DNA of 64,000 bases from Formosa haliotis (GCF_001685485.1 NZ_BDEL01000001.1:1857501-1921500), one strand, 5' to 3'; counted from the first letter of the stretch, positions 10,458-20,190 are shown. A program made the numbers and translations. Notes: generated by a model not told the origin, from the sequence alone.

Positions 10458-11560
10458 TTATTTCTTAATATTTTCGATGAATTGATCGAACAAATATTCA
10501 GCATCGTTTGGTCCAGGACTCGCTTCTGGATGATATTGTACAGAAAAACAGTTTTTATTTTTCATTCGTAATCCTGCAACCGTATTGTCGTTTAAGTGAA
10601 CATGTGTAACTTCAAGATCTGGATGTACTTCTACCTCTTCACGATTTACAGCAAAACCATGATTTTGAGATGTAATTTCTCCCTTTCCAGTGATTAAGTT
10701 TTTAACAGGGTGATTAATACCACGATGTCCATTATGCATTTTATAAGTAGACACCCCATTTGCTAAAGCGATTACTTGGTGCCCTAAACAAATACCGAAT
10801 ACTGGTAAATCTCTTTTAATAATTTCTTTTGCTACGTTTTGAGCAGATATTAATGGCTCTGGATCTCCAGGACCATTAGATAAGAAATACCCATCTGGAT
10901 TAAAAGCACTTAAATCCTCGAAAGTAGAATCGAAAGGAAATACTTTTATATATGCCCCGCGTTTAGCAAGGTTACGTAAAATATTCTTTTTTATACCTAA
11001 ATCTAAGGCGGCGATTTTAATGGATGCATTTTCGTCTCCAACAAAATATGGTTCTTTGGTAGAAACACTAGAAGCCAACTCTAGACCATTCATATCTGGA
11101 ATGTCCTTTAATTGTTCTTTTAAGCCTTCAATATTGTCTACATCTGTAGAAATTAATGCATTCATGGCTCCATTATCTCTAATGTAACTAACAAGAGCTC
11201 GAGTATCTACATCGGAAACCGCTAATAAATTGTTATCATTTAAAAACGATTCTAAACTTGCATCTGCCGAATCCCGAGAAAACTCATAACTAAAGTTCTT
11301 ACAAATTAAACCTGATATTTTAATACTATCAGATTCTACTTCAGATTTTTCTGTACCATAGTTTCCTATATGTGCATTGGTAGCAACCATTAATTGCCCA
11401 AAATATGAAGGGTCTGTAAATATTTCTTGGTACCCTGTCATACCCGTATTAAAACAAACTTCTCCAAACGCAGTTCCTTCTCTATTACCTACAACTTTAC
11501 CATGAAAAATGGTACCATCCGCTAATAATACAACTGCCTTATTTCTTTTTGATATTTCAT
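10458..11560 (-). CDS. carA: Carbamoyl-phosphate synthase small subunit, apparent 5' frameshift
   Basis: Glutaminase subunit that feeds ammonia to CarB for arginine and pyrimidine synthesis. The long uninterrupted frame begins only at an internal Met (11441, MTGYQEIFTD), but the expected N-terminus is present upstream: an ATG at 11560 reads MKYQ, and after a five-A run (plus-strand T run 11546-11550) a different frame continues KRNKAVVLLADGTIFHGK and on into MTGYQ. One extra A would restore a 367-residue protein, the family length. Glutaminase motifs FGICLGHQV (nucleophile Cys) and QYHPEASPGP are intact. carB is not next to it. See the frameshift finding. Confidence 0.9.
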
Positions 11561-11725
11561 TTTTAAAATGCGTTACAAAATTGATGTAGTTATTAATAAC
11601 TTGTAAAATGTAGAGTTTCTATAAAATGTGATCAATTTATAAATTAAATAGAATCAATCGTTATAAACTTTGAACAGAAACTAAACTTCACAAAAATATA
11701 TTTAGTTTTTTAAAATAATTTCGTG

Positions 11726-11733
11726 CAAATATA
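11726..11733 (-). promoter_or_regulatory. Putative -7 box for carA
   Basis: Minus-strand TATATTTG, an exact TAnnTTTG match, lying in the T tract of the rplQ terminator. No TTG at the usual distance. It would give a leader of about 160 bases before the carA ATG. Confidence 0.5.
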
Positions 11734-11771
11734 AAAAAAAAGGCCACCCTTAATTAGGGTAGCCTCTTTTT
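11733..11771 (-). terminator. Intrinsic terminator of rplQ / alpha operon
   Basis: AGGCCACCCT (11741-11750) pairs with AGGGTAGCCT (11756-11765) around a five-base loop; on the minus strand a run of eight T follows. It closes the long ribosomal-protein block 22 bases after rplQ. Confidence 0.88.
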
Positions 11772-11793
11772 ATTTATAATATGCGTATAACAT

Positions 11794-12276
11794 TTATTCT
11801 TCTTCGTTAGAAGCTTTAGTGTCATCAACTTTTGGAGCAGCTGGAGCAGCAGCTTTCGAGCCACCTCTTCTACTTCTACGAGTTGTTTTCTTTTCAGCTT
11901 TACCAGCATTATAGATTTCGTTGTAATCAACTAATTCTATCATTGCCATATCAGCGTTATCTCCTAAACGATTACCAAGTTTAATAATACGAGTGTATCC
12001 TCCTGGTCTATCACCTACTTTAGTAGCAACTTCTCTGAATAATTCAGTTACAGCTTCTTTTTGTCTTAATTTACTAAATACAATACGTCTGTTGTGTGTT
12101 GTATCTGCTTTAGACTTAGTTACTAAAGGCTCTACAAATTGTTTTAAAGCTTTCGCTTTAGCAACTGTAGTATTAATACGTTTGTGTTCTATTAAAGAAC
12201 AAGCCATATTAGCAAGCATTGCCTTTCTATGCGCTGTTTGCCTACCTAAGTGGTTTACTTTTTTTCCGTGTCTCAT
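11794..12276 (-). CDS. rplQ: 50S ribosomal protein L17
   Basis: Large-subunit protein at the end of the alpha operon. The first 115 or so residues are the standard L17 core ([20 protein letters not shown], later [17 protein letters not shown]). The last 40 residues are an extra tail, first basic ([11 protein letters not shown]) and then Ala/Pro-rich and acidic, a length seen in many Bacteroidota but absent from E. coli L17. It follows rpoA by 58 bases and is followed by a strong terminator. Confidence 0.96.
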   Translation of the reverse strand: MRHGKKVNHLGRQTAHRKAMLANMACSLIEHKRINTTVAKAKALKQFVEPLVTKSKADTTHNRRIVFSKLRQKEAVTELFREVATKVGDRPGGYTRIIKLGNRLGDNADMAMIELVDYNEIYNAGKAEKKTTRRSRRGGSKAAAPAAPKVDDTKASNEEE

Positions 12277-12334
12277 GACATTTGTGTTATCATCTTGCTA
12301 CTAAACTCGAGATCGAGGAGCAAAATATGATTAA

Positions 12335-13327
12335 TTAATCTTTATCTAATTTGTATTTTGATAAATCCATTCCGAAATTTAAACCCTTTACGTTTACAAG
12401 CTCTTCAAGCTCTGTTAAAGATTTTTTACCGAAGTTACGGAACTTCATTAAATCATTTTTGTTGAATGATACTAAGTCACCTAATGTATCCACTTCTGCA
12501 GCTTTTAAACAATTAAGCGCACGAACCGAAAGATCCATATCAACTAATTTTGTTTTAAGCAACTGTCTCATATGAAGAGATTCTTCATCGTAAGTTTCAG
12601 TTTGTGCAATCTCATCTGCTTCTAATGTAATACGCTCATCAGAGAATAACATGAAGTGGTGGATTAATGTTTTTGCTGCTTCAGTTAAAGCATCTTGAGG
12701 CGTAATAGAACCGTCTGACTGAATTTCGAAAATTAACTTTTCGTAATCTGTTTTTTGTTCTACACGGTAGTTCTCAATGCTATACTTTACATTTTTTATT
12801 GGTGTATAAATAGAATCTGTAAAAATAGTTCCTATTGGAGCAGTAGCTTTTTTATTTTCTTCTGCAGGCACATATCCTCTACCTTTTTCAATAGAAATTT
12901 CCATGTTTACACTTACTTTAGGATCTAAGTTACAGATTACTAAATCTGAATTTAAAACTTGGAAACCTGAAATAAATTTTTGGAAATCTCCTGCTGTGAT
13001 TTGATTTTGTCCAGAAACAGAAATAGAAACAGATTCGTTATCTACATCTTCAATTTGTCTTTTAAAACGAACTTGTTTTAAATTTAAAATAATTTCTGTA
13101 ACATCTTCTACAACACCAGGTATTGTTGAGAATTCATGATCTACACCTTCAATTCTAACCGATGTAATTGCGAAACCTTCTAAAGAAGAAAGTAAAACTC
13201 TTCTTAAAGCGTTTCCAACTGTTAAACCATAACCAGGTTCTAGAGGTCTGAATTCGAATTTACCTTCGAAATCAGTAGAATCGATCATGATTACTTTATC
13301 GGGCTTCTGAAAATTAAATACTGCCAT
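12335..13327 (-). CDS. rpoA: RNA polymerase alpha subunit
   Basis: Scaffold for polymerase assembly and contact point for activators. The 330-residue protein has the N-terminal dimerisation domain ([25 protein letters not shown] at residues 25-49 in outline, [14 protein letters not shown]) and the C-terminal helix-hairpin domain ([24 protein letters not shown]) after an acidic linker. It lies 95 bases downstream of rpsD; that gap carries a 13-base motif that is also found after rpsM. Confidence 0.97.
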   Translation of the reverse strand: MAVFNFQKPDKVIMIDSTDFEGKFEFRPLEPGYGLTVGNALRRVLLSSLEGFAITSVRIEGVDHEFSTIPGVVEDVTEIILNLKQVRFKRQIEDVDNESVSISVSGQNQITAGDFQKFISGFQVLNSDLVICNLDPKVSVNMEISIEKGRGYVPAEENKKATAPIGTIFTDSIYTPIKNVKYSIENYRVEQKTDYEKLIFEIQSDGSITPQDALTEAAKTLIHHFMLFSDERITLEADEIAQTETYDEESLHMRQLLKTKLVDMDLSVRALNCLKAAEVDTLGDLVSFNKNDLMKFRNFGKKSLTELEELVNVKGLNFGMDLSKYKLDKD

Positions 13328-13399
13328 ATTTTTCTTCGTTTTAATTGTTATTTAGTTGCGCGGTTAATAAGTTTGAAGAAATACAAATTAACCCTTTGG

Positions 13400-13412
13400 C
13401 TAAATACCAATG
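13400..13412 (-). repeat. 13-base motif downstream of rpsD, copy 2
   Basis: Same CATTGGTATTTAG as at 14677-14689, ten bases after the rpsD stop and before rpoA. Function unknown. Confidence 0.6.
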
Positions 13413-13422
13413 TGTTTATTTA

Positions 13423-14028
13423 TTATTTAGAATATAATTCGACGATGAACTGCTCGTTGATGTTTTCTGGAATTTGAATTCTAGCAGGTACAGATACATA
13501 AGTTCCTTGCTTAGTTTCAGAATTCCAAGTAATCCATTCGTATACTTGACTTGAATTTGATAAAGATCTATCAATAGCTTCAAGTGATTTAGATTTTTCT
13601 CTAACAGCTACTACATCTCCAGCTTTTAATTGGTAAGAAGGAATGTTTACAATTTCTCCGTTAACCGTAATGTGTCTGTGAGAAACTAATTGTCTAGCAC
13701 CACTTCTAGAAGGAGATAATCCCATTCTAAATACCACATTGTCTAATCTAGACTCACATAATTGTAATAACACCTCACCAGTAATACCTTGTGCAGCTGT
13801 TGCTTTTTTGAATAAACCTCTAAATTGACGCTCTAATATACCGTAAGTATATTTCGCTTTTTGCTTCTCCATTAATTGGATTGCGTATTCAGATTTTTTT
13901 CCACGACGCTTGTTCGCTCCGTGTTGACCTGGAGGGTAATTTCTTTTCTCGAAAGATTTATCATCTCCAAAAATAGCTTCACCAAATTTACGAGCTATTT
14001 TAGTTTTAGGACCAGTATATCTTGCCAT
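13423..14028 (-). CDS. rpsD: 30S ribosomal protein S4
   Basis: Primary 16S rRNA-binding protein that nucleates 30S assembly; in E. coli it also represses the alpha operon. The 201-residue sequence begins [17 protein letters not shown] and carries the S4 RNA-binding domain from about residue 93 ([31 protein letters not shown]). There is no zinc-binding Cys cluster at the N-terminus. Unlike the tightly packed genes upstream, it is set apart from rpsK by 178 bases holding a terminator and a consensus promoter. Confidence 0.97.
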   Translation of the reverse strand: MARYTGPKTKIARKFGEAIFGDDKSFEKRNYPPGQHGANKRRGKKSEYAIQLMEKQKAKYTYGILERQFRGLFKKATAAQGITGEVLLQLCESRLDNVVFRMGLSPSRSGARQLVSHRHITVNGEIVNIPSYQLKAGDVVAVREKSKSLEAIDRSLSNSSQVYEWITWNSETKQGTYVSVPARIQIPENINEQFIVELYSK

Positions 14029-14131
14029 TTCTAATTGTTTTTAAGAGTGATTATGAATTAAGGTCTTAATCTTATCCTTCGATAATCGTTAATCTCTTGT
14101 TTATACTTGTTAAATTATTTTTTTAAGACTG

Positions 14132-14161
14132 CAAATTTACACATAAAAAAATTAATACCAA
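14132..14161 (-). promoter_or_regulatory. Promoter of rpsD-rpoA-rplQ (TTG-N19-TAAATTTG)
   Basis: Minus-strand TTG (14159-14161), 19 bases, TAAATTTG (14132-14139): an exact consensus fit. The TTG and most of the spacer lie inside one arm of the terminator-like hairpin at 14145-14190. The predicted leader is about 95 bases. Confidence 0.75.
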
Positions 14162-14190
14162 CTGTATATGAAGCTGATATTAATTTTTTT
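14145..14190. terminator. AT-rich hairpin between rpsK and rpsD
   Basis: A-rich arm 14145-14157 and T-rich arm 14178-14190 pair over 13 bases around a 20-base loop. On the minus strand the second arm ends in seven T. It is symmetric enough to work in either direction and would stop or attenuate transcription after rpsK. Confidence 0.65.
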
Positions 14191-14206
14191 TATATTTAAA
14201 CGTAAA

Positions 14207-14599
14207 TTATACTCTTCTACGTTTTGGAGGACGACATCCATTATGTGGTAATGGAGTAACATCGATAATTTCCGTTACTTCAATTCCTGCATTATGAATA
14301 GAACGGATAGCAGATTCTCTACCATTTCCTGGACCTTTAACGTAAACCTTTACTTTCTTTAAACCAGCTTCTTGTGCAACCGCAGCAGCATCTTCAGCAG
14401 CTAATTGAGCAGCGTAAGGTGTGTTTTTCTTAGATCCTCTAAATCCCATTTTACCAGCAGAAGACCAAGAAATTACGTCTCCTTTTTTGTTGGTAAGTGA
14501 AATAATGATGTTGTTAAAAGAAGCAGTAACGTGAGCTTCTCCTACAGAGTCTACTATAACTTTACGTTTTTTAGTACTCTTTGTATTTGACTTTGCCAT
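14207..14599 (-). CDS. rpsK: 30S ribosomal protein S11
   Basis: Platform protein of the small subunit, near the mRNA exit and the Shine-Dalgarno helix. The 130-residue sequence has the usual basic N-terminus and the conserved [17 protein letters not shown] and [12 protein letters not shown] segments, ending [11 protein letters not shown]. It is 98 bases downstream of rpsM and is followed by the AT-rich hairpin, so a transcript segment boundary may lie after it. Confidence 0.97.
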   Translation of the reverse strand: MAKSNTKSTKKRKVIVDSVGEAHVTASFNNIIISLTNKKGDVISWSSAGKMGFRGSKKNTPYAAQLAAEDAAAVAQEAGLKKVKVYVKGPGNGRESAIRSIHNAGIEVTEIIDVTPLPHNGCRPPKRRRV

Positions 14600-14676
14600 A
14601 TTATTTTAGTTTCTAGTTGTTAGTTGTTAGTGATAGAATCCTAAACTTTTCAATTTCAAACAGATTCATCTAACGA

Positions 14677-14689
14677 CTAAATACCAATG
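14677..14689 (-). repeat. 13-base motif downstream of rpsM, copy 1
   Basis: Minus-strand CATTGGTATTTAG begins eight bases after the rpsM stop. An identical 13-mer stands after rpsD at 13400-13412. Function unknown. Confidence 0.6.
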
Positions 14690-14697
14690 ACTTTTAA

Positions 14698-15072
14698 TTA
14701 TTTAGTTGCCTTCTTTTTGTTAGCAACAGTTTTTCTTCTACCTTTTCTAGTTCTAGAGTTGTTTTTAGTACGTTGTCCTCTTAATGGAAGACCTGCTCTA
14801 TGACGAATACCTCTATAACATCCAATATCCATTAATCGCTTAATGCTTAATTGTGTTTCAGAACGTAACTCACCTTCAATAGTATAAGTTGCAACAGCTT
14901 CACGAATATTTCCTATTTGATCGTCTGTCCAGTCTTGAACTTTAGTGTTTTCGTCAACTTTAGCAGCTGCTAAAATTTCTTTTGCTCTACTTGTACCTAC
15001 TCCGTAGATATAAGTTAAAGAGACTACTCCTCTTTTCTGTTTTGGTATGTCTACACCTGCAATTCTTGCCAT
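14698..15072 (-). CDS. rpsM: 30S ribosomal protein S13
   Basis: Head protein of the small subunit that contacts the P-site tRNA and forms a bridge to the large subunit. The 124-residue sequence starts [20 protein letters not shown] and has the [19 protein letters not shown] segment and a basic C-terminal tail. It begins two bases after rpmJ, within the tight secY-infA-rpmJ-rpsM run, and is followed by a 98-base gap before rpsK. Confidence 0.97.
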   Translation of the reverse strand: MARIAGVDIPKQKRGVVSLTYIYGVGTSRAKEILAAAKVDENTKVQDWTDDQIGNIREAVATYTIEGELRSETQLSIKRLMDIGCYRGIRHRAGLPLRGQRTKNNSRTRKGRRKTVANKKKATK

Positions 15073-15074
15073 AA

Positions 15075-15191
15075 CTACCCTTGTCTTTGTTTGAATCTAG
15101 GATTCTTTTTGTTAATTACGTAAAGTCTACCTTTTCTACGCACGATTTTACAATCTGCACTTCTTTTTTTAACTGATGCTCTTACTTTCAT
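15075..15191 (-). CDS. rpmJ: 50S ribosomal protein L36
   Basis: Small protein of 38 residues found by reading the gap between infA and rpsM: it begins [20 protein letters not shown] and ends NPRFKQRQG. It matches L36, but only one Cys (in ADCK) of the usual zinc-binding CxxC..C..H set is present, so this is the zinc-free form typical of Bacteroidota. Gaps are four bases to infA and two to rpsM. Confidence 0.95.
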   Translation of the reverse strand: MKVRASVKKRSADCKIVRRKGRLYVINKKNPRFKQRQG

Positions 15192-15195
15192 CGTA

Positions 15196-15411
15196 TTAGT
15201 ATCTATAAGTTATTCTAGCCTTAGTTAAATCGTAAGGACTCATTTCTAATTTTACTTTATCTCCTGGTAACAATTTAATGTAATGCATACGCATTTTACC
15301 AGATATGTGTGCAGTCACAATGTGACCATTCTCTAACTCAACACGAAACATAGCATTAGATAATGCTTCTATAATTGTTCCGTCTTGTTCTATTGCTGCT
15401 TGTTTTGCCAT
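15196..15411 (-). CDS. infA: Translation initiation factor IF-1
   Basis: Single OB-fold domain of 71 residues that occupies the ribosomal A site during initiation. It has the standard [20 protein letters not shown] start and the [20 protein letters not shown] core, ending ARITYRY. Eleven bases separate it from secY and four from rpmJ, the common order of the spc-alpha junction outside the enterobacteria. Confidence 0.97.
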   Translation of the reverse strand: MAKQAAIEQDGTIIEALSNAMFRVELENGHIVTAHISGKMRMHYIKLLPGDKVKLEMSPYDLTKARITYRY

Positions 15412-15422
15412 TGTATAATATA

Positions 15423-16766
15423 TTAAGCTACTGCTTTTCTATTTTTACCAGTTTTCATCAAGCCATCATAGTGTCTATTCAACAAGTAAGAATTTACCTG
15501 TTGCATCGTATCAATTGCAACTCCCACTAAAATTAATAGTGAAGTACCTCCAAAAAATAAGGCCCATCCTGATTGTACGTTCATTAACTTTACAACAACT
15601 GCAGGAAACACAGCTATTAAGGCTAAGAAAATAGATCCTGGTAATGTTATTTGAGACATAATTTTATCTAAATATTCTGATGTTTCAGATCCTGGACGAA
15701 TACCAGGAATAAATCCACCACTACGTTTTAAATCGTCTGCCATTTTGTTCGTAGGAACTGTAATTGCAGTATAGAAATACGTAAATATGATAATTAAAAA
15801 TGCGAATAATAAATTATACCAAAATCCGAATATATCAGAAAATTGTGATTGTAACCATTGTCCAGCAGAAGTGTCTTTCATAAAGGCAGTTCCACCAATT
15901 AAACCTGGTACAAACATAATAGCTTGAGCAAAAATGATTGGCATTACTCCAGAAGCGTTAAGTTTTAAAGGGATGTATTGTCTAGATCCCATTATGTTTT
16001 TCTCGTATCCTCCAGAGGCAGTACGTCTTGCATATTGTACAGCAATTTTTCTTACTGCCATAATAAGCATGATTGAAGCAAAGATAATTACAAACCACAG
16101 CACCAATTCTATAAGTATTAACATTACGTTATTACCTTCTAAACGTGACGCCGCGTTTTGGAAGAACGATAATGGTAAACGTGCAATAATACCCACCATA
16201 ATTAATAGTGAAATACCATTTCCAATACCTTTATCTGTAATCTTCTCTCCTAACCACATAGCAAAGATACAACCTGTAACTAAGATGATTATAGAAGACG
16301 AATAGAATAAACCTCCTTGTCCTAATAAGAACGCACTTTGAGGAATTCCTAAACTAGGTAAACTAGCTAAATATCCAGGTGCTTGCACCAAACATATTGC
16401 GATAGTTAACCAACGCGTGATTTGATTAATTTTCTTTTGCCCACTTGCACCCTCTTTTTGTAATTTTTGCAAGTAAGGAATTGCAATTCCCATTAACTGC
16501 ACTACAATAGAAGCAGAAATGTAAGGCATAATACCTAAGGCGAATATAGATGCATTAGCAAAAGCTCCACCGGTAAATGCATTTAACAAACCTAATAATC
16601 CAGAATCTGTATTATCTTGTAAGGTTTCCAATTGTGCTGCATCAATACCTGGTAAAACTACTTGAGCACCAAATCGATAAACTAATAATAGACCAACTGT
16701 AAGGATGATTCTATTTCTTAACTCCTCAATTTTCCAAACATTCTTTAACGTTTCTATAAATTTCAT
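15423..16766 (-). CDS. secY: Protein translocase subunit SecY
   Basis: Channel-forming subunit of the Sec translocon in the inner membrane. The 447-residue protein shows about ten membrane segments, an N-terminal cytoplasmic start ([20 protein letters not shown]), the plug region after the first segment, and conserved cytoplasmic loops such as [14 protein letters not shown] and PNNKMADD-like [19 protein letters not shown]. It follows rplO by 14 bases, the universal spc-operon position. Confidence 0.97.
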   Translation of the reverse strand: MKFIETLKNVWKIEELRNRIILTVGLLLVYRFGAQVVLPGIDAAQLETLQDNTDSGLLGLLNAFTGGAFANASIFALGIMPYISASIVVQLMGIAIPYLQKLQKEGASGQKKINQITRWLTIAICLVQAPGYLASLPSLGIPQSAFLLGQGGLFYSSSIIILVTGCIFAMWLGEKITDKGIGNGISLLIMVGIIARLPLSFFQNAASRLEGNNVMLILIELVLWFVIIFASIMLIMAVRKIAVQYARRTASGGYEKNIMGSRQYIPLKLNASGVMPIIFAQAIMFVPGLIGGTAFMKDTSAGQWLQSQFSDIFGFWYNLLFAFLIIIFTYFYTAITVPTNKMADDLKRSGGFIPGIRPGSETSEYLDKIMSQITLPGSIFLALIAVFPAVVVKLMNVQSGWALFFGGTSLLILVGVAIDTMQQVNSYLLNRHYDGLMKTGKNRKAVA

Positions 16767-16780
16767 GCGCTATTACGTGA

Positions 16781-17232
16781 TTATAAAGTTACAGCTTCTC
16801 CTCCTGCAGCTTCAATAGCAGCTTTTGCTGAAGCAGTAAATTTATGAGCAGTTACTTTTAATTTTGCTTTTAGTTCTCCTCTACCTAAGATTTTAACTAG
16901 ATCATTTTTTCCAGTTACACCTAAAGATAATAAAGTGTCTAAATCTACCGTGTCTTTAATTTTCTTATCATCAACCAATTGTTGTAAAGAATCTAGGTTT
17001 ACACCTTGGTATTCTACACGGTTAATGTTAGTAAAACCAAATTTAGGAACACGACGTTGAAGTGGCATTTGCCCTCCTTCAAAACCAATCTTCTTAGAAT
17101 AACCAGAACGAGACTTGGCTCCTTTGTGACCACGAGTTGCAGTACCACCTTTACCAGATCCTTGTCCACGACCTATTCTTTTCCTTGATTTTTAACTGAA
17201 CCTTGTGCAGGTTTTAAATTACTTAAATCCAT
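16781..17232 (-). CDS. rplO: 50S ribosomal protein L15, apparent frameshift
   Basis: Large-subunit assembly protein. The ATG at 17232 reads [18 protein letters not shown] and then stops (GAA TAG) because an A run (plus-strand T run 17179-17182) has four bases; with five it would continue [20 protein letters not shown] into the long downstream frame that starts [14 protein letters not shown]. The restored protein is 150 residues, the family length. The gene lies 14 bases after rpmD and 14 before secY. L15 is core, so an assembly error is more likely than a broken gene. Confidence 0.93.
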
Positions 17233-17246
17233 TTCTCAGTTTATTA

Positions 17247-17426
17247 TTAAGCTTCTTCTACAGAAACTAAGTGTTCTACTTTAGCAACCATACCAAGAAT
17301 ATTTGGTGTGTTTTCATGCTCTACGACTTGCCCAATACGTTTAAGACCAAGAGCCTCTAAAGTTCTCTTTTGTCTTTGTGTACGTTTAATTGCGCTTTTA
17401 ACTTTCGTTACTTTAATCTTTGCCAT
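17247..17426 (-). CDS. rpmD: 50S ribosomal protein L30
   Basis: Small protein of 59 residues read directly between rpsE and rplO: MAKIKVTKVKSAIKRTQRQK, then LEALGLKRIGQVVEHENTP and LVSVEEA at the end. It fits bacterial L30 in length and in the LGL-R motif. Gaps are 11 bases to rpsE and 14 to rplO, the standard spc-operon place. Confidence 0.95.
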   Translation of the reverse strand: MAKIKVTKVKSAIKRTQRQKRTLEALGLKRIGQVVEHENTPNILGMVAKVEHLVSVEEA

Positions 17427-17437
17427 TTCTATCGCTA

Positions 17438-17962
17438 TTAACCTTTAAAAACTTTTTCTAATGAAACGCCTCTATCTTTAGCAATTGAATCTGCACTTCT
17501 TAATTGTAATAATGCGTCAAAAGTTGCCTTAACAACGTTATGAGGGTTTGATGAACCTTGAGACTTAGATAATACATCATGTACACCTACTGCTTCTAAA
17601 ACTGTTCTTACAGCTCCACCAGCAATAACCCCTGTACCAGGAGCTGCAGGAATAATGTTTACTCTTGCTCCACCAAATTTTCCTTTTTGTTCATGTGGTA
17701 ATGTACGTTTTACGATAGGAATACGCACTAAATTTTTCTTTGCATCTTCTACTGCTTTAGCAATAGCACTTGCAACATCTTTAGACTTTCCTAAACCGTG
17801 ACCTACTACACCTGCTTCATCACCAACCACTACGATTGCTGAAAAACCAAATGCTCTACCACCTTTAGTTACTTTTGTAACTCTCTGCACACCAACTAAA
17901 CGATCTTTAAGATCTAATCCACTTGGTTTTACTAGCTCTGCGCTTTTGTATTTTTGATACAT
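17438..17962 (-). CDS. rpsE: 30S ribosomal protein S5
   Basis: Small-subunit protein involved in decoding accuracy; mutations give spectinomycin resistance in other bacteria. The 174-residue sequence has the N-terminal double-stranded-RNA-binding domain ([23 protein letters not shown] region) and the C-terminal domain ([21 protein letters not shown]). Six bases separate it from rplR. Confidence 0.97.
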   Translation of the reverse strand: MYQKYKSAELVKPSGLDLKDRLVGVQRVTKVTKGGRAFGFSAIVVVGDEAGVVGHGLGKSKDVASAIAKAVEDAKKNLVRIPIVKRTLPHEQKGKFGGARVNIIPAAPGTGVIAGGAVRTVLEAVGVHDVLSKSQGSSNPHNVVKATFDALLQLRSADSIAKDRGVSLEKVFKG

Positions 17963-17968
17963 AATTTC

Positions 17969-18325
17969 TTAGAATTTAAGTCCTGCTTCTCTAGCTCCTT
18001 CAGCTAATGATTTTACTCTACCATGGTATAAATATCCACCTCTATCAAAAGAAATAGTTTCTACACCTGCTTTTAAAGCTTTCTCAGCTACAGACTTTCC
18101 TACTAAAGTAGCAACTTCTGTTTTCGTTCCTTTTGCAGCACTAATATCTTTATCTCTTGAAGATGCTGCACTGATAGTTTTACCAGTTACATCATCTACT
18201 ATCTGAGCATAAATTTCTTTATTACTTCTAAAAACAGATAATCTTGGTCTAGCTTCTGTACCAGAAACTATTTTACGGACTCTGCTTTTAATTCTTAATC
18301 GTCTTTCGTTTTTTGTTAACGCCAT
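17969..18325 (-). CDS. rplR: 50S ribosomal protein L18
   Basis: 5S rRNA-binding protein of 118 residues. It has the basic N-terminus ([20 protein letters not shown]) and the conserved [20 protein letters not shown] and [20 protein letters not shown] segments. It sits 13 bases after rplF and six before rpsE in the spc operon. Confidence 0.97.
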   Translation of the reverse strand: MALTKNERRLRIKSRVRKIVSGTEARPRLSVFRSNKEIYAQIVDDVTGKTISAASSRDKDISAAKGTKTEVATLVGKSVAEKALKAGVETISFDRGGYLYHGRVKSLAEGAREAGLKF

Positions 18326-18338
18326 AACTTATAAATTA

Positions 18339-18881
18339 TTAAGCTGATTTACCTGCTTTTCTTCTAATTATTTCTCCTACAAACTTAATTCCTTTTCCTT
18401 TGTAAGGTTCAGGAATTCTAAAGCCTCTAATTTTTGCTGCTACTTGTCCAACAAGTTGCTTATCGTGAGACGTTAGTTTTACTATAGGGTTCTTACCTTT
18501 CTCTGAAACTGTTTCAACTTTTACTTCTGGAGCAACGTCTAAAACAATGTTATGAGAAAATCCTAATGCTAAATCTAGTTTTTGTCCTTGATTTGTAGCT
18601 CTATATCCAACACCAACTAATTCTAATTCTTTAGTCCAACCTTTACTTACACCTTGAATCATGTTATTGATTAATGCTCTGTAAAGTCCGTGTTTAGATT
18701 TTTCTTCTTTTTTATCTGAAGAACGCTCAACTATAACATTTCCATCTTCAACTTTTATTGATACCGCAGAAAACTCTTGAGTTAATTCTCCTAACTTTCC
18801 TTTTACTGTAACAATATTATCCTTAATATCAACTGTAATTCCTTCTGGAATTGCGACTGGATTATTACCTATTCTTGACAT
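18339..18881 (-). CDS. rplF: 50S ribosomal protein L6
   Basis: Large-subunit protein near the factor-binding site. The 180-residue sequence contains the two repeated L6 domains, starting MSRIGNNPVAIPEGITVDIK and ending with the conserved RIPEPYKGKGIKFVGEIIRR segment. It lies 17 bases after rpsH. Confidence 0.97.
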   Translation of the reverse strand: MSRIGNNPVAIPEGITVDIKDNIVTVKGKLGELTQEFSAVSIKVEDGNVIVERSSDKKEEKSKHGLYRALINNMIQGVSKGWTKELELVGVGYRATNQGQKLDLALGFSHNIVLDVAPEVKVETVSEKGKNPIVKLTSHDKQLVGQVAAKIRGFRIPEPYKGKGIKFVGEIIRRKAGKSA

Positions 18882-18898
18882 TTCTTATAGTCTTTAAA

Positions 18899-19297
18899 TT
18901 AGTAAACGTAACATAATACTTCACCACCTACATTTTCTTGCTTGGCTTGTTTTCCTGTCATTACTCCGTGAGAAGTAGAAACAATGGCAATTCCAAGACC
19001 ATTTAAAATTCTAGGTAGTTCGGTTGAACTAGCATACTTACGTAAACCTGGTTTACTGATTCTTTGAATCTTCTTAATTACAGGCTCTTTGGTTTCTTTA
19101 TTGTACTTAAGGGCAATTTTAATTGTTCCTTGTACAGTAGAATCATCGAATTTGTAACTTAAAATATATCCTTGGTCGAATAATATTTTTGTGATTTCTT
19201 TTTTCAAATTAGATGCAGGTATCTCAACCACTCTGTGGTTAGCACGCACAGCATTTCTAATTCTTGTTAGATAATCCGCTATTGGATCTGTATACAT
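18899..19297 (-). CDS. rpsH: 30S ribosomal protein S8
   Basis: 16S rRNA-binding protein; in E. coli it is also the translational repressor of the spc operon. The 132-residue sequence starts MYTDPIADYLTRIRNAVRAN and ends in the conserved GIAIVSTSHGVMTGKQAK region and GGEVLCYVY. The 66-base gap to rpsN is the widest inside the spc operon here; I saw no clear copy of the S8-binding helix in it. Confidence 0.97.
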   Translation of the reverse strand: MYTDPIADYLTRIRNAVRANHRVVEIPASNLKKEITKILFDQGYILSYKFDDSTVQGTIKIALKYNKETKEPVIKKIQRISKPGLRKYASSTELPRILNGLGIAIVSTSHGVMTGKQAKQENVGGEVLCYVY

Positions 19298-19363
19298 ATG
19301 TATTAATTTGCGGTTTTGGTTTTCAATCTTTAAATTGAACCTGAAACCAATTTATAATTATTT

Positions 19364-19633
19364 TTACCAGCTTGCTTTTCTTACACCTGGAATAAGACCG
19401 TTATTTGCCATTTCTCTGAATGTTACACGAGAAATACCAAATGTACGCATATACCCTTTTGGTCTACCTGTTAGTTTGCATCTGTTGTGCATACGTACAG
19501 GAGAAGCATTTTTTGGTAACTTTTGTAATGCTTCATAATCGCCAGCTTCTTTTAAAGCTTTACGTTTTTCTGCATATTTAGCTACAGTTTTTGCTCTTTT
19601 AACCTCACGGGCTTTCATTGATTCTTTAGCCAT
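19364..19633 (-). CDS. rpsN: 30S ribosomal protein S14 (zinc-free form)
   Basis: Head protein of the small subunit. It is the 89-residue form without the two CxxC zinc motifs (a single Cys in [14 protein letters not shown]). The C-terminal [20 protein letters not shown] segment is diagnostic. It starts three bases after rplE. Confidence 0.97.
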   Translation of the reverse strand: MAKESMKAREVKRAKTVAKYAEKRKALKEAGDYEALQKLPKNASPVRMHNRCKLTGRPKGYMRTFGISRVTFREMANNGLIPGVRKASW

Positions 19634-19636
19634 ATC

Positions 19637-20188
19637 TTAGTTCTTTTGAAAAGGTAAACCTAGTTCTGTTAATAATGATTTTGCTTCCTTATCAGTAGCT
19701 GCCGAAGTTACAAAAGTTATATCCATTCCAGAAATTTTATTCACTTTATCAATGTCTATTTCTGGAAAAATAATTTGTTCTTCAATTCCAAGGTTATAAT
19801 TACCTCTTCCGTCAAATCCAGTAGCTCTAATTCCTCCAAAATCTCTTACACGAGGTAAGGCTGAAGTTACTAAACGGTCTAAAAATTCGTACATTCTTTC
19901 TCCTCGTAACGTAACTTTTGCACCAATTGGCATCCCTTTACGTAATTTGAAAGATGCAACATCTTTTTTAGATATAGTTGCTATAGCTTTTTGTCCAGAT
20001 ATAGTTGTTAGTTCTTCTACTGCGTAGTCCACTAATTTTTTATCTGCAACGGCAGCTCCAACACCTTTAGATATTACTATCTTAGATAATTTTGGAACTT
20101 GCATAACATTCTTATATCCAAATTCTTCTGTAAGAGCAGCAATTACTTTGCCATTATACTCTTCTTTAAGTCTCGGTGAATATGCCAT
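19637..20188 (-). CDS. rplE: 50S ribosomal protein L5
   Basis: 5S rRNA-binding protein of the central protuberance that contacts the P-site tRNA. The 183-residue sequence starts [20 protein letters not shown] and contains [22 protein letters not shown] and [17 protein letters not shown]. Two bases separate it from rplX. Confidence 0.97.
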   Translation of the reverse strand: MAYSPRLKEEYNGKVIAALTEEFGYKNVMQVPKLSKIVISKGVGAAVADKKLVDYAVEELTTISGQKAIATISKKDVASFKLRKGMPIGAKVTLRGERMYEFLDRLVTSALPRVRDFGGIRATGFDGRGNYNLGIEEQIIFPEIDIDKVNKISGMDITFVTSAATDKEAKSLLTELGLPFQKN

Positions 20189-20190
20189 AA

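Noticed and set aside
16781..17068. A separate 95-residue short L15
   Set aside because: It starts at an internal Met in the conserved [12 protein letters not shown] region; the true N-terminus is present upstream in another frame.
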